From contig JAOUOR010000001.1 in the NCBI GenBank assembly GCA_029880245.1, forward strand, positions 61,157-125,156: a stretch of 64,000 nucleotides of DNA. The letters run 5' to 3'. This document shows, one piece after another, positions 49,355 to 59,549 of this stretch. Numbering within the stretch: position 1 is the stretch's first letter; each line of letters begins with the position of its first letter. The notes under the pieces were generated by a model that searched no databases, had not been told where the DNA came from, and saw nothing but the letters and a program-made list of their open reading frames with translations. The position numbers were made by a program, and so were the translations under genes. The DNA is from Alphaproteobacteria bacterium. GTDB lineage: Bacteria > Pseudomonadota > Alphaproteobacteria > Micavibrionales > Micavibrionaceae.

Positions 49355-50962
49355 ATGAAAAACGCAAAAGCAAAAGAAGAACTAGGTATTACCCTTAAGC
49401 ACGATCATATCCTTATTCTGGATTTTGGCTCGCAGGTCACGCAGCTTATTGCTCGGCGTTTGCGTGAAAGCGGTGTGTATTGTGAGATATGGCCGTTTAA
49501 TGATGCGTCCGAGGCGCGGATCAGGGCTTTTAATCCGCGCGGAATTATTCTGTCTGGCGGACCGAAGAGTGTTTTGGAAAAAGATGCACCAGCCGCACCG
49601 GATTGTGTGTTTGAGATGGGCCTGCCGGTTTTCGGGATTTGTTACGGCCAGCAAACCATGGTCAAGCAATTGGGCGGTAAGGTCGAGGCCGAGCAATCCC
49701 GTGAATTTGGCCGTGCTTATGTGGATGTGGTTGCGGAGTCTAAAGTGGCTAAGGGTGTTTGGGATCAGGGAGCGCATGAGCAAGTCTGGATGAGCCATGG
49801 TGATCACGTTGCCGAGATGCCCGATGGTTTTAAGGTGATCGCAAAATCCGAAGGGGCGCCTTTTGCTTTTATCGCGGATACGGATCGTCGTTTTTACGGT
49901 ACGCAATTTCATCCGGAAGTTGTGCATACACCGCATGGCGCGGATTTGCTCAAAAACTTTACCCATAATGTTTGCGGCTGTTCGGGGGATTGGACGATGG
50001 CGGCTTTCCGCGAAGAGCAAATTGCCAAAATCCGCGAGCAAGTGGGCGATGGCAAGGTTATTTGCGGGCTATCGGGCGGGGTGGATAGTTCTGTGACGGC
50101 TGTGCTGATCCATGAGGCGATTGGTGATCAGCTCACCTGTATTTACGTGGATACGGGGCTGATGCGCGCCGGAGAAAGCGCGCAGGTCGTGGATTTGTTC
50201 CGCAATCACTATAATATCCCGCTGATCCATGAGGATGCGAGCGAGAAATTCCTTGGCGGGCTGGAGGGGATTTCAGATCCCGAGATCAAGCGAAAGCTAA
50301 TCGGCAGTATGTTTATCGAGGTTTTTGATGCGTGTGCGGCGCGGGTTGCCAAAGAAGATGGAAAAAAGGCTCAGTTTCTTGCCCAAGGTACGCTCTACCC
50401 CGATGTGATCGAATCGGTAAGCTTTACGGGCGGGCCGAGTGTGACGATCAAGAGCCACCATAATGTCGGCGGTTTGCCTGATGATATGGAGATGGAGCTG
50501 GTCGAGCCGATGCGCGAGCTGTTTAAGGACGAGGTGCGGGCTCTGGGCCGCGAGCTGGGCATGCCCGAGGATTTTATCCGCCGTCATCCTTTTCCGGGGC
50601 CGGGTCTGGCGATCCGCATTCCGGGGGAAATTACGGCGGAGAAGCTGGAGATTTTGCGCAAAGCCGATACGATTTATCTGGAAGAGATCAGGGCTGCGGG
50701 GTTGTATGATGCGATCTGGCAGGCTTTTGCAGTGCTTCTGCCTGTCAAGACTGTGGGGGTGATGGGTGATGCGAGGACGTATGATTATGTCTGCGCGCTG
50801 CGGGCTGTGACCTCCACCGATGGGATGACGGCGGATTTCTTTCCCTTTGATCATGAATTCCTCAGCCGCGTGTCGACGCGCATCATCAATGAGGTCCATG
50901 GGATTAACCGCGTGACTTATGATATTACGAGCAAGCCGCCCGGGACGATTGAGTGGGAGTAG
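49355..50962 (+). CDS. guaA: GMP synthase (glutamine-hydrolysing)
   Basis: [42 protein letters not shown]-terminal KPPGTIEWE. Start at 49355 ([10 protein letters not shown]) preferred over the track start at 49229. Confidence 0.97.
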   Translation: MKNAKAKEELGITLKHDHILILDFGSQVTQLIARRLRESGVYCEIWPFNDASEARIRAFNPRGIILSGGPKSVLEKDAPAAPDCVFEMGLPVFGICYGQQTMVKQLGGKVEAEQSREFGRAYVDVVAESKVAKGVWDQGAHEQVWMSHGDHVAEMPDGFKVIAKSEGAPFAFIADTDRRFYGTQFHPEVVHTPHGADLLKNFTHNVCGCSGDWTMAAFREEQIAKIREQVGDGKVICGLSGGVDSSVTAVLIHEAIGDQLTCIYVDTGLMRAGESAQVVDLFRNHYNIPLIHEDASEKFLGGLEGISDPEIKRKLIGSMFIEVFDACAARVAKEDGKKAQFLAQGTLYPDVIESVSFTGGPSVTIKSHHNVGGLPDDMEMELVEPMRELFKDEVRALGRELGMPEDFIRRHPFPGPGLAIRIPGEITAEKLEILRKADTIYLEEIRAAGLYDAIWQAFAVLLPVKTVGVMGDARTYDYVCALRAVTSTDGMTADFFPFDHEFLSRVSTRIINEVHGINRVTYDITSKPPGTIEWE

Positions 50963-50965
50963 GAT

Positions 50966-51430
50966 ATGGCAAAGAAGTACGGTTATTGGACGATCTTTGG
51001 AGAGTTGTTTTGGGCGGCTTTTAAGGCAACCGTTTTGTTTATTTTATTTTTGGAGCTCAGGTTGTATAATTTTTTTATGAGCGAGTTTTCAGAAAGCTCT
51101 AGTTTAATTGACTATCTAATTTCATTCTCAATGTTATTTTTTATGGGATTAGTAGTGTCCTTTCCAATGTTGCTTTTTGTGGTTGGCCTTTTGGGTGCAC
51201 CTATATGCATAATTATATATAAAATGAGTTGGGATAGAATTGAATCTTTCGTAATATTGGGGGCAGTTTTTTCGTTTCTAATACTGAATTATGTCTCAAT
51301 GATTAGTGGTCCTTTTGGAGTTAAAGAAGACATGAGAGTTTCTTTTGATCTTATGATTTTTATTCCCGGGGCCCTGACAGGATTATTTTTTCATCTGCAA
51401 ATGTATAAGAGGCAGGAAAAACTTACATAA
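50966..51430 (+). CDS. Hypothetical multi-TM membrane protein
   Basis: 154 aa, about four hydrophobic segments; directly follows guaA. Confidence 0.6.
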   Translation: MAKKYGYWTIFGELFWAAFKATVLFILFLELRLYNFFMSEFSESSSLIDYLISFSMLFFMGLVVSFPMLLFVVGLLGAPICIIIYKMSWDRIESFVILGAVFSFLILNYVSMISGPFGVKEDMRVSFDLMIFIPGALTGLFFHLQMYKRQEKLT

Positions 51431-51476
51431 AAACACCCCCGCACTGTGTGTGAGTGGGATTATTGCGGGGGTGTTT
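51431..51476. terminator. Strong hairpin (possible terminator without T-run)
   Basis: AAACACCCCCGCA ... TGCGGGGGTGTTT perfect 13-bp stem, 20-nt loop. Confidence 0.5.
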
Positions 51477-51524
51477 CCTGCTTGGTTCTTCTATAGAAGC
51501 GTTGATTGAAGCCTACAAAATATG

Positions 51525-51538
51525 TTGGCAATTGCCAA
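51525..51538. promoter_or_regulatory. Candidate operator: 14-bp perfect palindrome upstream of XRE gene
   Basis: TTGGCAATTGCCAA ending 35 bp before the ATG at 51574. Confidence 0.4.
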
Positions 51539-51573
51539 TGGTTTTTTGTGGGTTTTCATCAACATAATGAAGG

Positions 51574-51783
51574 ATGTGTGATTTTGAAGCTATTGGGAAA
51601 AATATTGTCCGTTTGAGGGCTGAGCGAAAATTATCGCAAGAAGACTTATGCGGTATGGTTGAGATGGACCGGAGTTATTTGTCCGAAATTGAAAATGGCC
51701 ATAAGAATTTTTCGGTCGGCATATTGTTTAAAGTAGCTAAAGCATTAAATGTTAAACCGGAAGAAATTTTGAAAACAGAGTGA
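51574..51783 (+). CDS. Small XRE-family HTH regulator (69 aa)
   Basis: IGKNIVRLRAERKLSQEDLCGMVEMDRSYLSEIENGHKNFSVGILFKVAKALNVKPEEIL. Confidence 0.92.
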   Translation: MCDFEAIGKNIVRLRAERKLSQEDLCGMVEMDRSYLSEIENGHKNFSVGILFKVAKALNVKPEEILKTE

Positions 51784-51797
51784 TATGTATTTCAATT

Positions 51798-51883
51798 TTA
51801 TCATTCCGAACGGGGTAGGAGCGCTGGAGGAATCTAAATCATAAGATAACGGATTAGATTTCTCGGCTGCGCTCGAAATGACA
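51798..51883. repeat. Intergenic repeat, family B
   Basis: ATCATTCCgaacggggtaggagcgctGGAGGAATCT...AGATTTCTCggctgcgctcGAAATGACA. Confidence 0.75.
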
Positions 51884-51894
51884 GGGGAGGAAAA

Positions 51895-51972
51895 CGTCAT
51901 TACACGGCGTGTCCGTGTAATCCATAAAAAGTTTGGATCACACGCATTTTATGCTAAAAGCGTGTGATGACG
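51895..51972. repeat. Double-hairpin intergenic repeat, family C
   Basis: CGTCATTACACGGcgtgtCCGTGTAATCCAtaaaaagttTGGATCACACGCattttatgctaaaaGCGTGTGATGACG. Confidence 0.85.
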
Positions 51973-52014
51973 ATATTAAAACCACATATCCTGAAAACCC
52001 GATAAAAAAGCACC

Positions 52015-52923
52015 ATGACCAAAATCATAACAATATTTGCGGTGTGTTTTATTCTGGCCTTGGGGGTGGCTCACGCCGAATCCGCGAACCCGCCGAGTGA
52101 ATATACGATCCCGTCGAAATACGGAGCGCAAAAGGCGAGTGGGTACAAGGCCGAGCAAGAGGGGCGGCCTTTAGTGGTGAATTTGCATACATGGGATTAT
52201 GATTATACGCAGCAAAACCCGTTGGGCTATCTGGCCTTTGATAAGGGCTTTAATTACATTCATCCTGATTTTCAAGGGAAGAGCAATCATCCGGATGCGT
52301 GTTTGAGCGATAAGGTGATTACCAATATTGACGAGGCGATTGACTGGGCGCTTGAGAACTGGAAGGCCGATCCCGAGAAGATTTATCTGGTGGGTTTCAG
52401 CGGCGGAGCGTATACGGCGCTGGGCTATTACTTCAAGGGCAAGCATAAACTGGCGGGAACTTTTGCGTGGGCACCGATTTCCGATCTGGAGCGCTGGTTT
52501 TATGAATCGCTTTATCGCCGCAATCAATATGCCAAGGATATTTTGGAATGCACATCGGGAAGCGATGAAATTCTGGAAGAGGAGATGAAACGCCGCTCGC
52601 CTCTTTATATGGAATACCGCGAAAACGGGCCGCTCAAGCTTTATGCGGGGAGTGATGACGGCATGGATGGTAATAGCGTGCCGATCAGTCATTCACTGGA
52701 GTTTTACAACAAGATCGTAGCGCAGGAACACCGGATACCGGATGAAACACTCCGTAGTTTGCTCGTGCGCGGCGTGCCGAAAACAGGGAAGATGATGGGT
52801 AACAGGGATATTTTCTACGAAGCCATAGCGCCAAATGCGCAAATCCTGATTTATCATGGCGGGCATGAGTTTTTCCCCGATATTGCTTTGCGTGATTTGA
52901 TTGAAACATCTGGTGAGCCTTGA
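52015..52923 (+). CDS. Exported alpha/beta hydrolase / prolyl-oligopeptidase-like
   Basis: Signal-like N-terminus MTKIITIFAVCFILALGVAHA; YLVGFSGGAYTALGYY nucleophile motif; HGGHEFFPD. Confidence 0.8.
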   Translation: MTKIITIFAVCFILALGVAHAESANPPSEYTIPSKYGAQKASGYKAEQEGRPLVVNLHTWDYDYTQQNPLGYLAFDKGFNYIHPDFQGKSNHPDACLSDKVITNIDEAIDWALENWKADPEKIYLVGFSGGAYTALGYYFKGKHKLAGTFAWAPISDLERWFYESLYRRNQYAKDILECTSGSDEILEEEMKRRSPLYMEYRENGPLKLYAGSDDGMDGNSVPISHSLEFYNKIVAQEHRIPDETLRSLLVRGVPKTGKMMGNRDIFYEAIAPNAQILIYHGGHEFFPDIALRDLIETSGEP

Positions 52924-53024
52924 GTAGCTGAATTCCGGATTATTTGTTTTACCAAAGCCTTTGAATCAAAAAAAGGACCGAAAAAATCCGATCCTTTTGA
53001 AATCTTTAGTTGGATGCCGATAAA

Positions 53025-55331
53025 CTAGGCGGCTTTTTCCTGCTCAATCTTGGCACGCATACTTTTTGCAGCCGCTACCATGTGCTCGAGAGCAGGCTTG
53101 GTTTCTTCCCAGCCTCTGGTCTTCAGACCGCAATCGGGATTAACCCAAATCTGGCGGGCATCAAGTACGTCCAGAGCCTTGGTCAGGAGCTTTTCCATCT
53201 CATCCTGACTTGGGATACGCGGCGAGTGAATATCATAAACACCCGGCCCGATCTCGTTGGGATATTTGAAGTTCACGAACGCATCCAAGAGTTCCATTGC
53301 ACTTCTTGAAGTCTCGATAGAAATCACATCCGCATCCAGAGCTGCGATTGAGTCAATAATGTCATTGAACTCGCAGTAGCACATATGCGTGTGGATTTGT
53401 GTTGCATCCTCGATACCGCTTGATGAAATCTTGAAGGAATCAACCGCCCATTTCAGGTAGGCATCCCAGTCAGATTTACGAAGCGGCAGACCTTCACGAA
53501 GAGCAGGCTCGTCGATCTGGATTACGCGGATATTGGCTTTTTCCAGATCATGCACTTCATCACGAATCGCCAGTGAGATTTGCTTGCAAGTTGTTTCGCG
53601 CGGCTGATCGTCACGAACGAATGACCATTGCAAAATCGTCACTGGACCGGTTAGCATCCCCTTTACAGGGCGCTTTGTCTGGGCCTGCGCATAAGATGAC
53701 CAACGCACAGTCATGGCTTTCGGTCTTGAGACATCACCGAAAATAATTGGCGGCTTCACACAGCGTGAGCCGTAAGACTGCACCCAGCCATTTTTTGTGA
53801 AGGCGAAACCATCGAGCTTCTCACCGAAATACTCGACCATGTCATTACGCTCGAACTCGCCATGCACAGGCACATCAATATCGATTGCATCTTGCCATTC
53901 CATAGCTTCCTTGGTTTTTTGCTCCAGGAATGAATCATAGTCTGCGCGGGAAAGCTCGCCTTTTTTGAACTTCGCACGGGCTTGGCGTACATCTTGTGTT
54001 TGCGGGAAAGAACCGATTGTTGTTGTCGGCAAGATCGGCAAGCCCAGCAATTCTCTTTGTGCTTCAATGCGCACATCGAATGGAGAGTTGCGCTTCGCGT
54101 CCGCATCTGTCAGACCGGAAACGCGGTCTTTAACGGCTGGATTATGGATACGGCTTGAAGAGCCACGTGAATCAAAGGCGGCCTTATTGGCTTCAAAAGC
54201 AGCCTCATCCTTATTGCCATTTACTGCATCGGTGATCAGTTTCACTTCCTGCAATTTCTGCTTGGCAAAGGCCAGCCAGTTTTTCAATTCGTCATCAAGT
54301 TGATCTTCGACGTCCAGATCAACGGGGCTGTGCAGCAGGGAACAAGACGGCGCAACCTGTACGCGGTCACTTCCCAGAGCGGCAACAGCCTTCTCGACTT
54401 TCGCCAAAGCTTTGGCAAGGTCTGTTTTCCAGATATTACGCCCATCAACAACGCCAACAGATAATGTCTTGTCATTGAAAATCCCATTGGAAATTGCCTT
54501 AATAACATCATCAATTTGCTCTGGTGCACGCATCAAATCAACGTGAAGACCCGCAACTTTTAATGTTTTGACTACATCGAGATTATCACGAAGATCACCA
54601 AAATATGTTGCGATCGTGATTTTTAAGCCAGATGCCTCGGCAAGTTTATCATAGGCTTTCTTAAAGGCCATTTTTGCTTTTGGCTCAAGATCAAGAACAA
54701 GAACGCCCTCATCAATCTGGACTTCTTTCGCGCCAGCTGCTTCCAGCTTTTGCAATACTTCTTCATAAACCGGTAAAAGCCTGTCCAGAAGTGCTAAGGC
54801 ATTCATATTTTCATTGGTCTTGCCTAAAAGAAGGAAAGATACAGGACCCAAAAGCACGGGACGTGTTTCAATGCCCAAAGCTTTGGCTTCTTCGAATTCT
54901 TTTACGGCTTTATCGCGTGAGTATTTAAACTGTGTATCAGCCTTAAATTCAGGAACAATATAGTGATAGTTCGTATCAAACCATTTGGTCATTTCCATGG
55001 CGACCACATCTGTGCTGCCTTCCTGACGGCCACGTGCCATGGCAAAAAACAGATCCAGATCAACTTGACCACCATCCCAGTTATAACGCTCAGGGATTGC
55101 ACCAACCATCGCGATTGTGTCCAAGACCTGATCATACATAGAAAAATCATTGGACGGAATAACTTCGATTCCGGCATCTTTTTGAATATTCCAGTGACGG
55201 GCACGAAGTTCCTTGGCAGTTTTCTCCAGTTCTTCAAGGCTTGCTTGCCCTTTCCAATATGCTTCCTGAGCTTTTTTCAACTCACGATTCAAACCTACAC
55301 GGGGGAATCCCAAATTTGCTGCTTTTACCAT
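53025..55331 (-). CDS. metE: 5-methyltetrahydropteroyltriglutamate-homocysteine methyltransferase (B12-independent)
   Basis: LGFPRVGLNRELKKAQEAYWKGQ, TTTIGSFPQTQDVR, IHTHMCYCEFNDI, WVNPDCGLKTR. Confidence 0.98.
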   Translation of the reverse strand: MVKAANLGFPRVGLNRELKKAQEAYWKGQASLEELEKTAKELRARHWNIQKDAGIEVIPSNDFSMYDQVLDTIAMVGAIPERYNWDGGQVDLDLFFAMARGRQEGSTDVVAMEMTKWFDTNYHYIVPEFKADTQFKYSRDKAVKEFEEAKALGIETRPVLLGPVSFLLLGKTNENMNALALLDRLLPVYEEVLQKLEAAGAKEVQIDEGVLVLDLEPKAKMAFKKAYDKLAEASGLKITIATYFGDLRDNLDVVKTLKVAGLHVDLMRAPEQIDDVIKAISNGIFNDKTLSVGVVDGRNIWKTDLAKALAKVEKAVAALGSDRVQVAPSCSLLHSPVDLDVEDQLDDELKNWLAFAKQKLQEVKLITDAVNGNKDEAAFEANKAAFDSRGSSSRIHNPAVKDRVSGLTDADAKRNSPFDVRIEAQRELLGLPILPTTTIGSFPQTQDVRQARAKFKKGELSRADYDSFLEQKTKEAMEWQDAIDIDVPVHGEFERNDMVEYFGEKLDGFAFTKNGWVQSYGSRCVKPPIIFGDVSRPKAMTVRWSSYAQAQTKRPVKGMLTGPVTILQWSFVRDDQPRETTCKQISLAIRDEVHDLEKANIRVIQIDEPALREGLPLRKSDWDAYLKWAVDSFKISSSGIEDATQIHTHMCYCEFNDIIDSIAALDADVISIETSRSAMELLDAFVNFKYPNEIGPGVYDIHSPRIPSQDEMEKLLTKALDVLDARQIWVNPDCGLKTRGWEETKPALEHMVAAAKSMRAKIEQEKAA

Positions 55332-55373
55332 TTAAAAAATTTCCTTCTTTGGTTACGTCACTTAAAAACTAGC

Positions 55374-55742
55374 TTAATCACTATCTTCCGGCTCGGCGAT
55401 AACCACCATTTCACCACCGCGCACGGCATTATAAAAACAATTGTGCCTCATTGTATGGCAGGCTGGGCCGCTCTGGTCAACCATTAAGAGCACACTATCC
55501 GCATCACAATCAAAGCGCATTTCAACCAGATTCTGGACATGTCCAGAGGTCTCGCCTTTCCTCCAAAGAGACTTTCTGGAACGTGACCAATAATATACGC
55601 GCCCTGTTTCAAGTGTCTCTTTGATCGACTCCGCATTCATCCACGCCAGCATCAAAACCTCACCCGTATCATGTTGTTGCGCAATAGCAGGAATTAGGCC
55701 ATCGGCACCAAATTTCAGTTCATTGATAATTTTTTCGCTCAT
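55374..55742 (-). CDS. hisI: Phosphoribosyl-AMP cyclohydrolase
   Basis: GLIPAIAQQHDTGEVLMLAWMNAESIKETLETGRVYYWSRSRKSLWRKGETSGHVQ. Start at 55742 (MSEKIIN) preferred. Confidence 0.95.
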   Translation of the reverse strand: MSEKIINELKFGADGLIPAIAQQHDTGEVLMLAWMNAESIKETLETGRVYYWSRSRKSLWRKGETSGHVQNLVEMRFDCDADSVLLMVDQSGPACHTMRHNCFYNAVRGGEMVVIAEPEDSD

Positions 55743-55830
55743 CTTTATATCCAAATAGTCTTTGCTCTTGGGAATAGAAGCGCTATAAAGCTTTTTTGTA
55801 AAGGTAAGAAATGACAAAAACAGGAAAAAA

Positions 55831-55912
55831 TGTCATTTCGACTAACCCCGTACAAAATACGGGGGCATGGAGAAATCTTTTAGACCCCTCGACTACGCTC
55901 GGGGTGACGACA
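55831..55912. repeat. Intergenic repeat, family B (overlaps the ORF-track start of cysS)
   Basis: TGTCATTTCGACTAACCCCGTACAAAATACGGGGGCATGGAGAAATCTTTTAGACCCCTCGACTACGCTCGGGGTGACGA. Confidence 0.75.
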
Positions 55913-55915
55913 GGA

Positions 55916-57316
55916 ATGATGGTAAAATTAAAGCTACATAATACGCTGAGCGGCAAAAAAGAGGATTTTAATCCCATAAACCCTGACCATGTGCGGGTTT
56001 ATGCTTGTGGTCCGACCGTTTACAACTATGCCCATATCGGGAACGGGCGCATGGCTGTGGTGTGTGATTTGCTCTCGCGAATCTTGCGTGAACTTTACCC
56101 GAAAGTTACTTACGTTTCGAACATCACCGATATTGACGACAAGATTATTGCGGCTTCAAAGGAAACCGGAGAGAAAATCGATTCGATCACACAGAAATAT
56201 GCCGATATCTATAATGAGGATATGGCGGTTCTTGGTGTGGCGAAACCGGACATCCAGCCCCGCGCTACTCAGCATATTCCCGACATGATCAAACAGATCG
56301 AAGCCTTGATTGAAAAGGAGCATGCTTACGAGGCCGAAGGCCATGTCCTTTATCATGTTCCCTCTTACGAAGCTTATGGTGTTTTATCAGGGCGCAGCCG
56401 CGATGAACAAATTGCAGGGGCGCGTGTAGATGTGGCGCCTTATAAAAAAGACGCCGCCGATTTTGTCTTGTGGAAACCAAGCACAGACGATCAGCCGGGC
56501 TGGGAGTCGCCATGGGGACGCGGACGTCCGGGCTGGCATATTGAATGCTCGGCCATGTCGGAAAGCACACTTGGTCTTCCTTTTGATATTCATGCAGGCG
56601 GCAGTGATTTGAAATTTCCGCACCATGAAAATGAAATTGCACAGGCTTGCGGCGCGCGAGGGGCTGAAAACGCCCCTGAAGAATACGCAAAGTACTGGGT
56701 GCATAATGGTTTTGTCGTGGTCGAGAATGAGAAAATGTCCAAATCCATCGGCAATGTCCAGCTTGTCCATGATTTGATCAAAGATCACAAAGGTGAAACA
56801 TTACGGCTTGCGCTTCTTTCTGCTCATTACCGCCAGCCTTTGAACTGGACTAAAACACTTTTAGAACAATCACAAAACACTTTGGATAAGATGTATCGGG
56901 TCATGAAAAAAATATCCGATATTCCTGTCGCAGAAGGAGAAGATAATGATGAAAGTAATATTATGGACGCACTCTGCGATGATATGAATACACCTAAAGC
57001 CATTGCGTCTCTTATTAGTCTTATCACAAGTGCTGATCGCACAGAAGATGAATTGGTATTATCCAATATTAAACGAGAAGTATTGAGATATTCAAAAATC
57101 TTTGGCATTTTGCAGGAAAATCCGGATCGTTGGCTTGGCTATGACGGCGCATCTCCAGAAAACGCCGAGGAGATCGAATCCCTGATTGCACAGCGAAAAG
57201 AAGCGCGGGCCAATAAAGACTTTGCCAAAGCCGATGAAATCCGTAATAAATTACAGGCTATGAATATCGAGATCGAAGATACTGCCGAAGGCACGATCTG
57301 GCGAAAAATTGGATGA
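55916..57316 (+). CDS. cysS: Cysteinyl-tRNA synthetase
   Basis: VRVYACGPTVYNYAHIGNGRMAVV, GWHIECSAMS, KMSKSIGN. Start placed at MMVKLKLHNTL; the 35 residues before it derive from a family B repeat. Confidence 0.96.
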   Translation: MMVKLKLHNTLSGKKEDFNPINPDHVRVYACGPTVYNYAHIGNGRMAVVCDLLSRILRELYPKVTYVSNITDIDDKIIAASKETGEKIDSITQKYADIYNEDMAVLGVAKPDIQPRATQHIPDMIKQIEALIEKEHAYEAEGHVLYHVPSYEAYGVLSGRSRDEQIAGARVDVAPYKKDAADFVLWKPSTDDQPGWESPWGRGRPGWHIECSAMSESTLGLPFDIHAGGSDLKFPHHENEIAQACGARGAENAPEEYAKYWVHNGFVVVENEKMSKSIGNVQLVHDLIKDHKGETLRLALLSAHYRQPLNWTKTLLEQSQNTLDKMYRVMKKISDIPVAEGEDNDESNIMDALCDDMNTPKAIASLISLITSADRTEDELVLSNIKREVLRYSKIFGILQENPDRWLGYDGASPENAEEIESLIAQRKEARANKDFAKADEIRNKLQAMNIEIEDTAEGTIWRKIG

Positions 57317-57326
57317 ACCCATTATA

Positions 57327-57413
57327 CCCTCTCCCCTATGGGGAGAGGGTTAGGGAGAGGGGCTAAACTCAATATAACCCTCCCCCTTACCCCCTCCCTG
57401 AAGGGAGGGGGAG
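57327..57413. repeat. Intergenic repeat, family D
   Basis: ACCCTCTCCCCTATGGGGAGAGGGTTAGGGAGAGGGG...CCCTCCCCCTTACCCCCTCCCTGAAGGGAGGGGGAG. Confidence 0.8.
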
Positions 57414-57447
57414 TGAAAGGACAAAAGTGAAGTAAGGAAAAACAAAG

Positions 57448-59430
57448 ATGAGCAAAGCAGCCGCATCAGCAAAAACCATCACCGTTACTATGCCCGATGG
57501 CAATAAACGTGAGTATACGCAAGGCGTAACAGGAATGGAGATTGCGAATGACATTTCCAAGTCACTGGCTAAAAAATCGGTTGCTATTGAAATCGATGAA
57601 AAACAATGCGACCTCAGCCTGCCGATTGAAAATGATGCAGCGATTAAGATCATTACCCGCGATCAGGACGAAGCTCTTGAGATTATCCGCCATGATTGCG
57701 CCCATGTTCTGGCCGAAGCCGTTCAAGAGTTGTTTCCCGGCACACAAGTGACTATTGGCCCCTCAATAGAAAACGGGTTTTATTATGATTTTTACCGTGA
57801 AACGCCATTTACTACAGAAGACTTGTCAAAAATCGAAGCCAAAATGCGTCAGATCATAGAGCGCGGCGATGCTTTTATTCGTGAAGTCTGGGACCGGAAC
57901 GACGCGATTAAGTTTTTTAAGGATAAAGGCGAGGCATTTAAGGCCGAATTGATTGAAGATTTACCGGAAAGCGAAACTATCACGATCTATAAGCAAGGCA
58001 AATGGGTGGATTTATGCCGCGGCCCGCATATGCCTACGACAAAACAAGTCGGCACAGCCTTCAAGCTTATGAAAGTAGCGGGCGCGTATTGGCGCGGTGA
58101 TTCTTCGAAGCAAATGCTCAGCCGGATTTATGGTACGGCATGGCGCACTCAGGAAGAACTTGATGCTTATCTTCACCAGTTGGAAGAAGCCGAAAAGCGC
58201 GATCACCGGAAATTAGGCAGGGAAATGGATCTTTTCCATCTTCAGGAAGAGGCCCATGGTTCTGTCTTTTGGCACCCGCAAGGCTATATCATATATAACG
58301 AGATGGAAAACTATATCCGCCGTCGCCTTCGCGCAGCCAATTACAAGGAAGTCAAAACCCCGCAACTTATAGATAACAAGCTCTGGGAAGCTTCCGGTCA
58401 CTGGGGTAAATTCCGCGAAAATATGTTTGTTGTGCCGGACGAAGTACCCTCAACCGAAGAAGGTGCGCCGGTCTTTAAAGGAGAAAGCGAGAAGCTTATG
58501 GCGCTTAAGCCCATGAACTGCCCTGCCCATGTCCAGATTTTCAAGCAAGGTATTACCTCTTATAAGGACCTGCCTATTCGCATGGCGGAATTTGGCTGTT
58601 GTCACCGTAATGAAGCGCATGGCGCGCTGCACGGCTTGATGCGCGTTCGCCAGATGACTCAGGATGATGCTCATATTTTCTGCACACCCGAACAGATTAC
58701 ACAAGAATCCATTGCCTTTTGCGGACTTCTCCAGAATGTCTATAAAGACCTTGGTTTTGATCAGCTTGATGTGAAACTGGCCTTGCGCCCTGAAAACCGT
58801 GCAGGATCTGATGAGACTTGGGATAAGGCAGAAGCCGGATTGCGTGATGCGCTGGAAGCTGCCGGATTGCCTTATGAGGATTTACCCGAAGAAGGCGCGT
58901 TTTACGGGCCAAAACTGGAATTCCACCTGAAAGACGCCATTGGTAGGACGTGGCAATGCGGCACGCTTCAGCTTGATTTTGTCCTGCCGGAACGCCTTGA
59001 TGCTTCTTATATCGGGGAAGACGGGCAAAAACACCGCCCCGTCATGCTTCACCGCGCGATTTTAGGCACATTAGAGCGCTTTATCGGCATTATGATCGAG
59101 CATTATGCCGGAAAACTCCCGCTTTGGCTGGCCCCGACACAATGTGCGATTGCCACGATTACCTCGGATGTCGATGAATATGCCGAAAAACTTTATAACG
59201 AGATGAGAGAAAAAGGCCTGCGCCCGATCCTTGATCAACGAAATGAGAAAATAAGTTATAAGGTGCGTGAACACAGCACAGGCAAAGTGCCTGTAATCTT
59301 TGTCATTGGTAAAAGTGAAGCTGAAGACGGTACAGTTTCTATTCGCCGTCTAGGTGATAACAAAACCGAGAGCGTGAAGGCCGATAAAGCGATTGCCGAC
59401 CTTTTGAAAGAGGCAAAGCCGCCATATTGA
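57448..59430 (+). CDS. thrS: Threonyl-tRNA synthetase
   Basis: 660 aa; TGS domain, [52 protein letters not shown]. Confidence 0.98.
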   Translation: MSKAAASAKTITVTMPDGNKREYTQGVTGMEIANDISKSLAKKSVAIEIDEKQCDLSLPIENDAAIKIITRDQDEALEIIRHDCAHVLAEAVQELFPGTQVTIGPSIENGFYYDFYRETPFTTEDLSKIEAKMRQIIERGDAFIREVWDRNDAIKFFKDKGEAFKAELIEDLPESETITIYKQGKWVDLCRGPHMPTTKQVGTAFKLMKVAGAYWRGDSSKQMLSRIYGTAWRTQEELDAYLHQLEEAEKRDHRKLGREMDLFHLQEEAHGSVFWHPQGYIIYNEMENYIRRRLRAANYKEVKTPQLIDNKLWEASGHWGKFRENMFVVPDEVPSTEEGAPVFKGESEKLMALKPMNCPAHVQIFKQGITSYKDLPIRMAEFGCCHRNEAHGALHGLMRVRQMTQDDAHIFCTPEQITQESIAFCGLLQNVYKDLGFDQLDVKLALRPENRAGSDETWDKAEAGLRDALEAAGLPYEDLPEEGAFYGPKLEFHLKDAIGRTWQCGTLQLDFVLPERLDASYIGEDGQKHRPVMLHRAILGTLERFIGIMIEHYAGKLPLWLAPTQCAIATITSDVDEYAEKLYNEMREKGLRPILDQRNEKISYKVREHSTGKVPVIFVIGKSEAEDGTVSIRRLGDNKTESVKADKAIADLLKEAKPPY

Positions 59431-59437
59431 CCTTTAT

Positions 59438-59506
59438 TGTCATTCCGTTGAAAAACGGGATCTGGTTGCTTGGAGATTCAAGATCCCTGCTTTCGCAGGG
59501 ATGACG
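59438..59506. repeat. Double-hairpin intergenic repeat, family A (diverged)
   Basis: TGTCATTCCGTTGAAAAACGGGATCTGGTTGCTTGGAGATTCAAGATCCCTGCTTTCGCAGGGATGACG. Confidence 0.85.
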
Positions 59507-59549
59507 GTTTTTGTTTTTATTTATACAAAATATCTTTTATGTTAGCAGC

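Noticed and set aside
330-55331. SAH/SAM riboswitch for ahcY, metF or metE
   Set aside because: Upstream regions are short (42 bp before metE to the next gene) and I could not see a conserved riboswitch core; would need an Infernal/Rfam scan.
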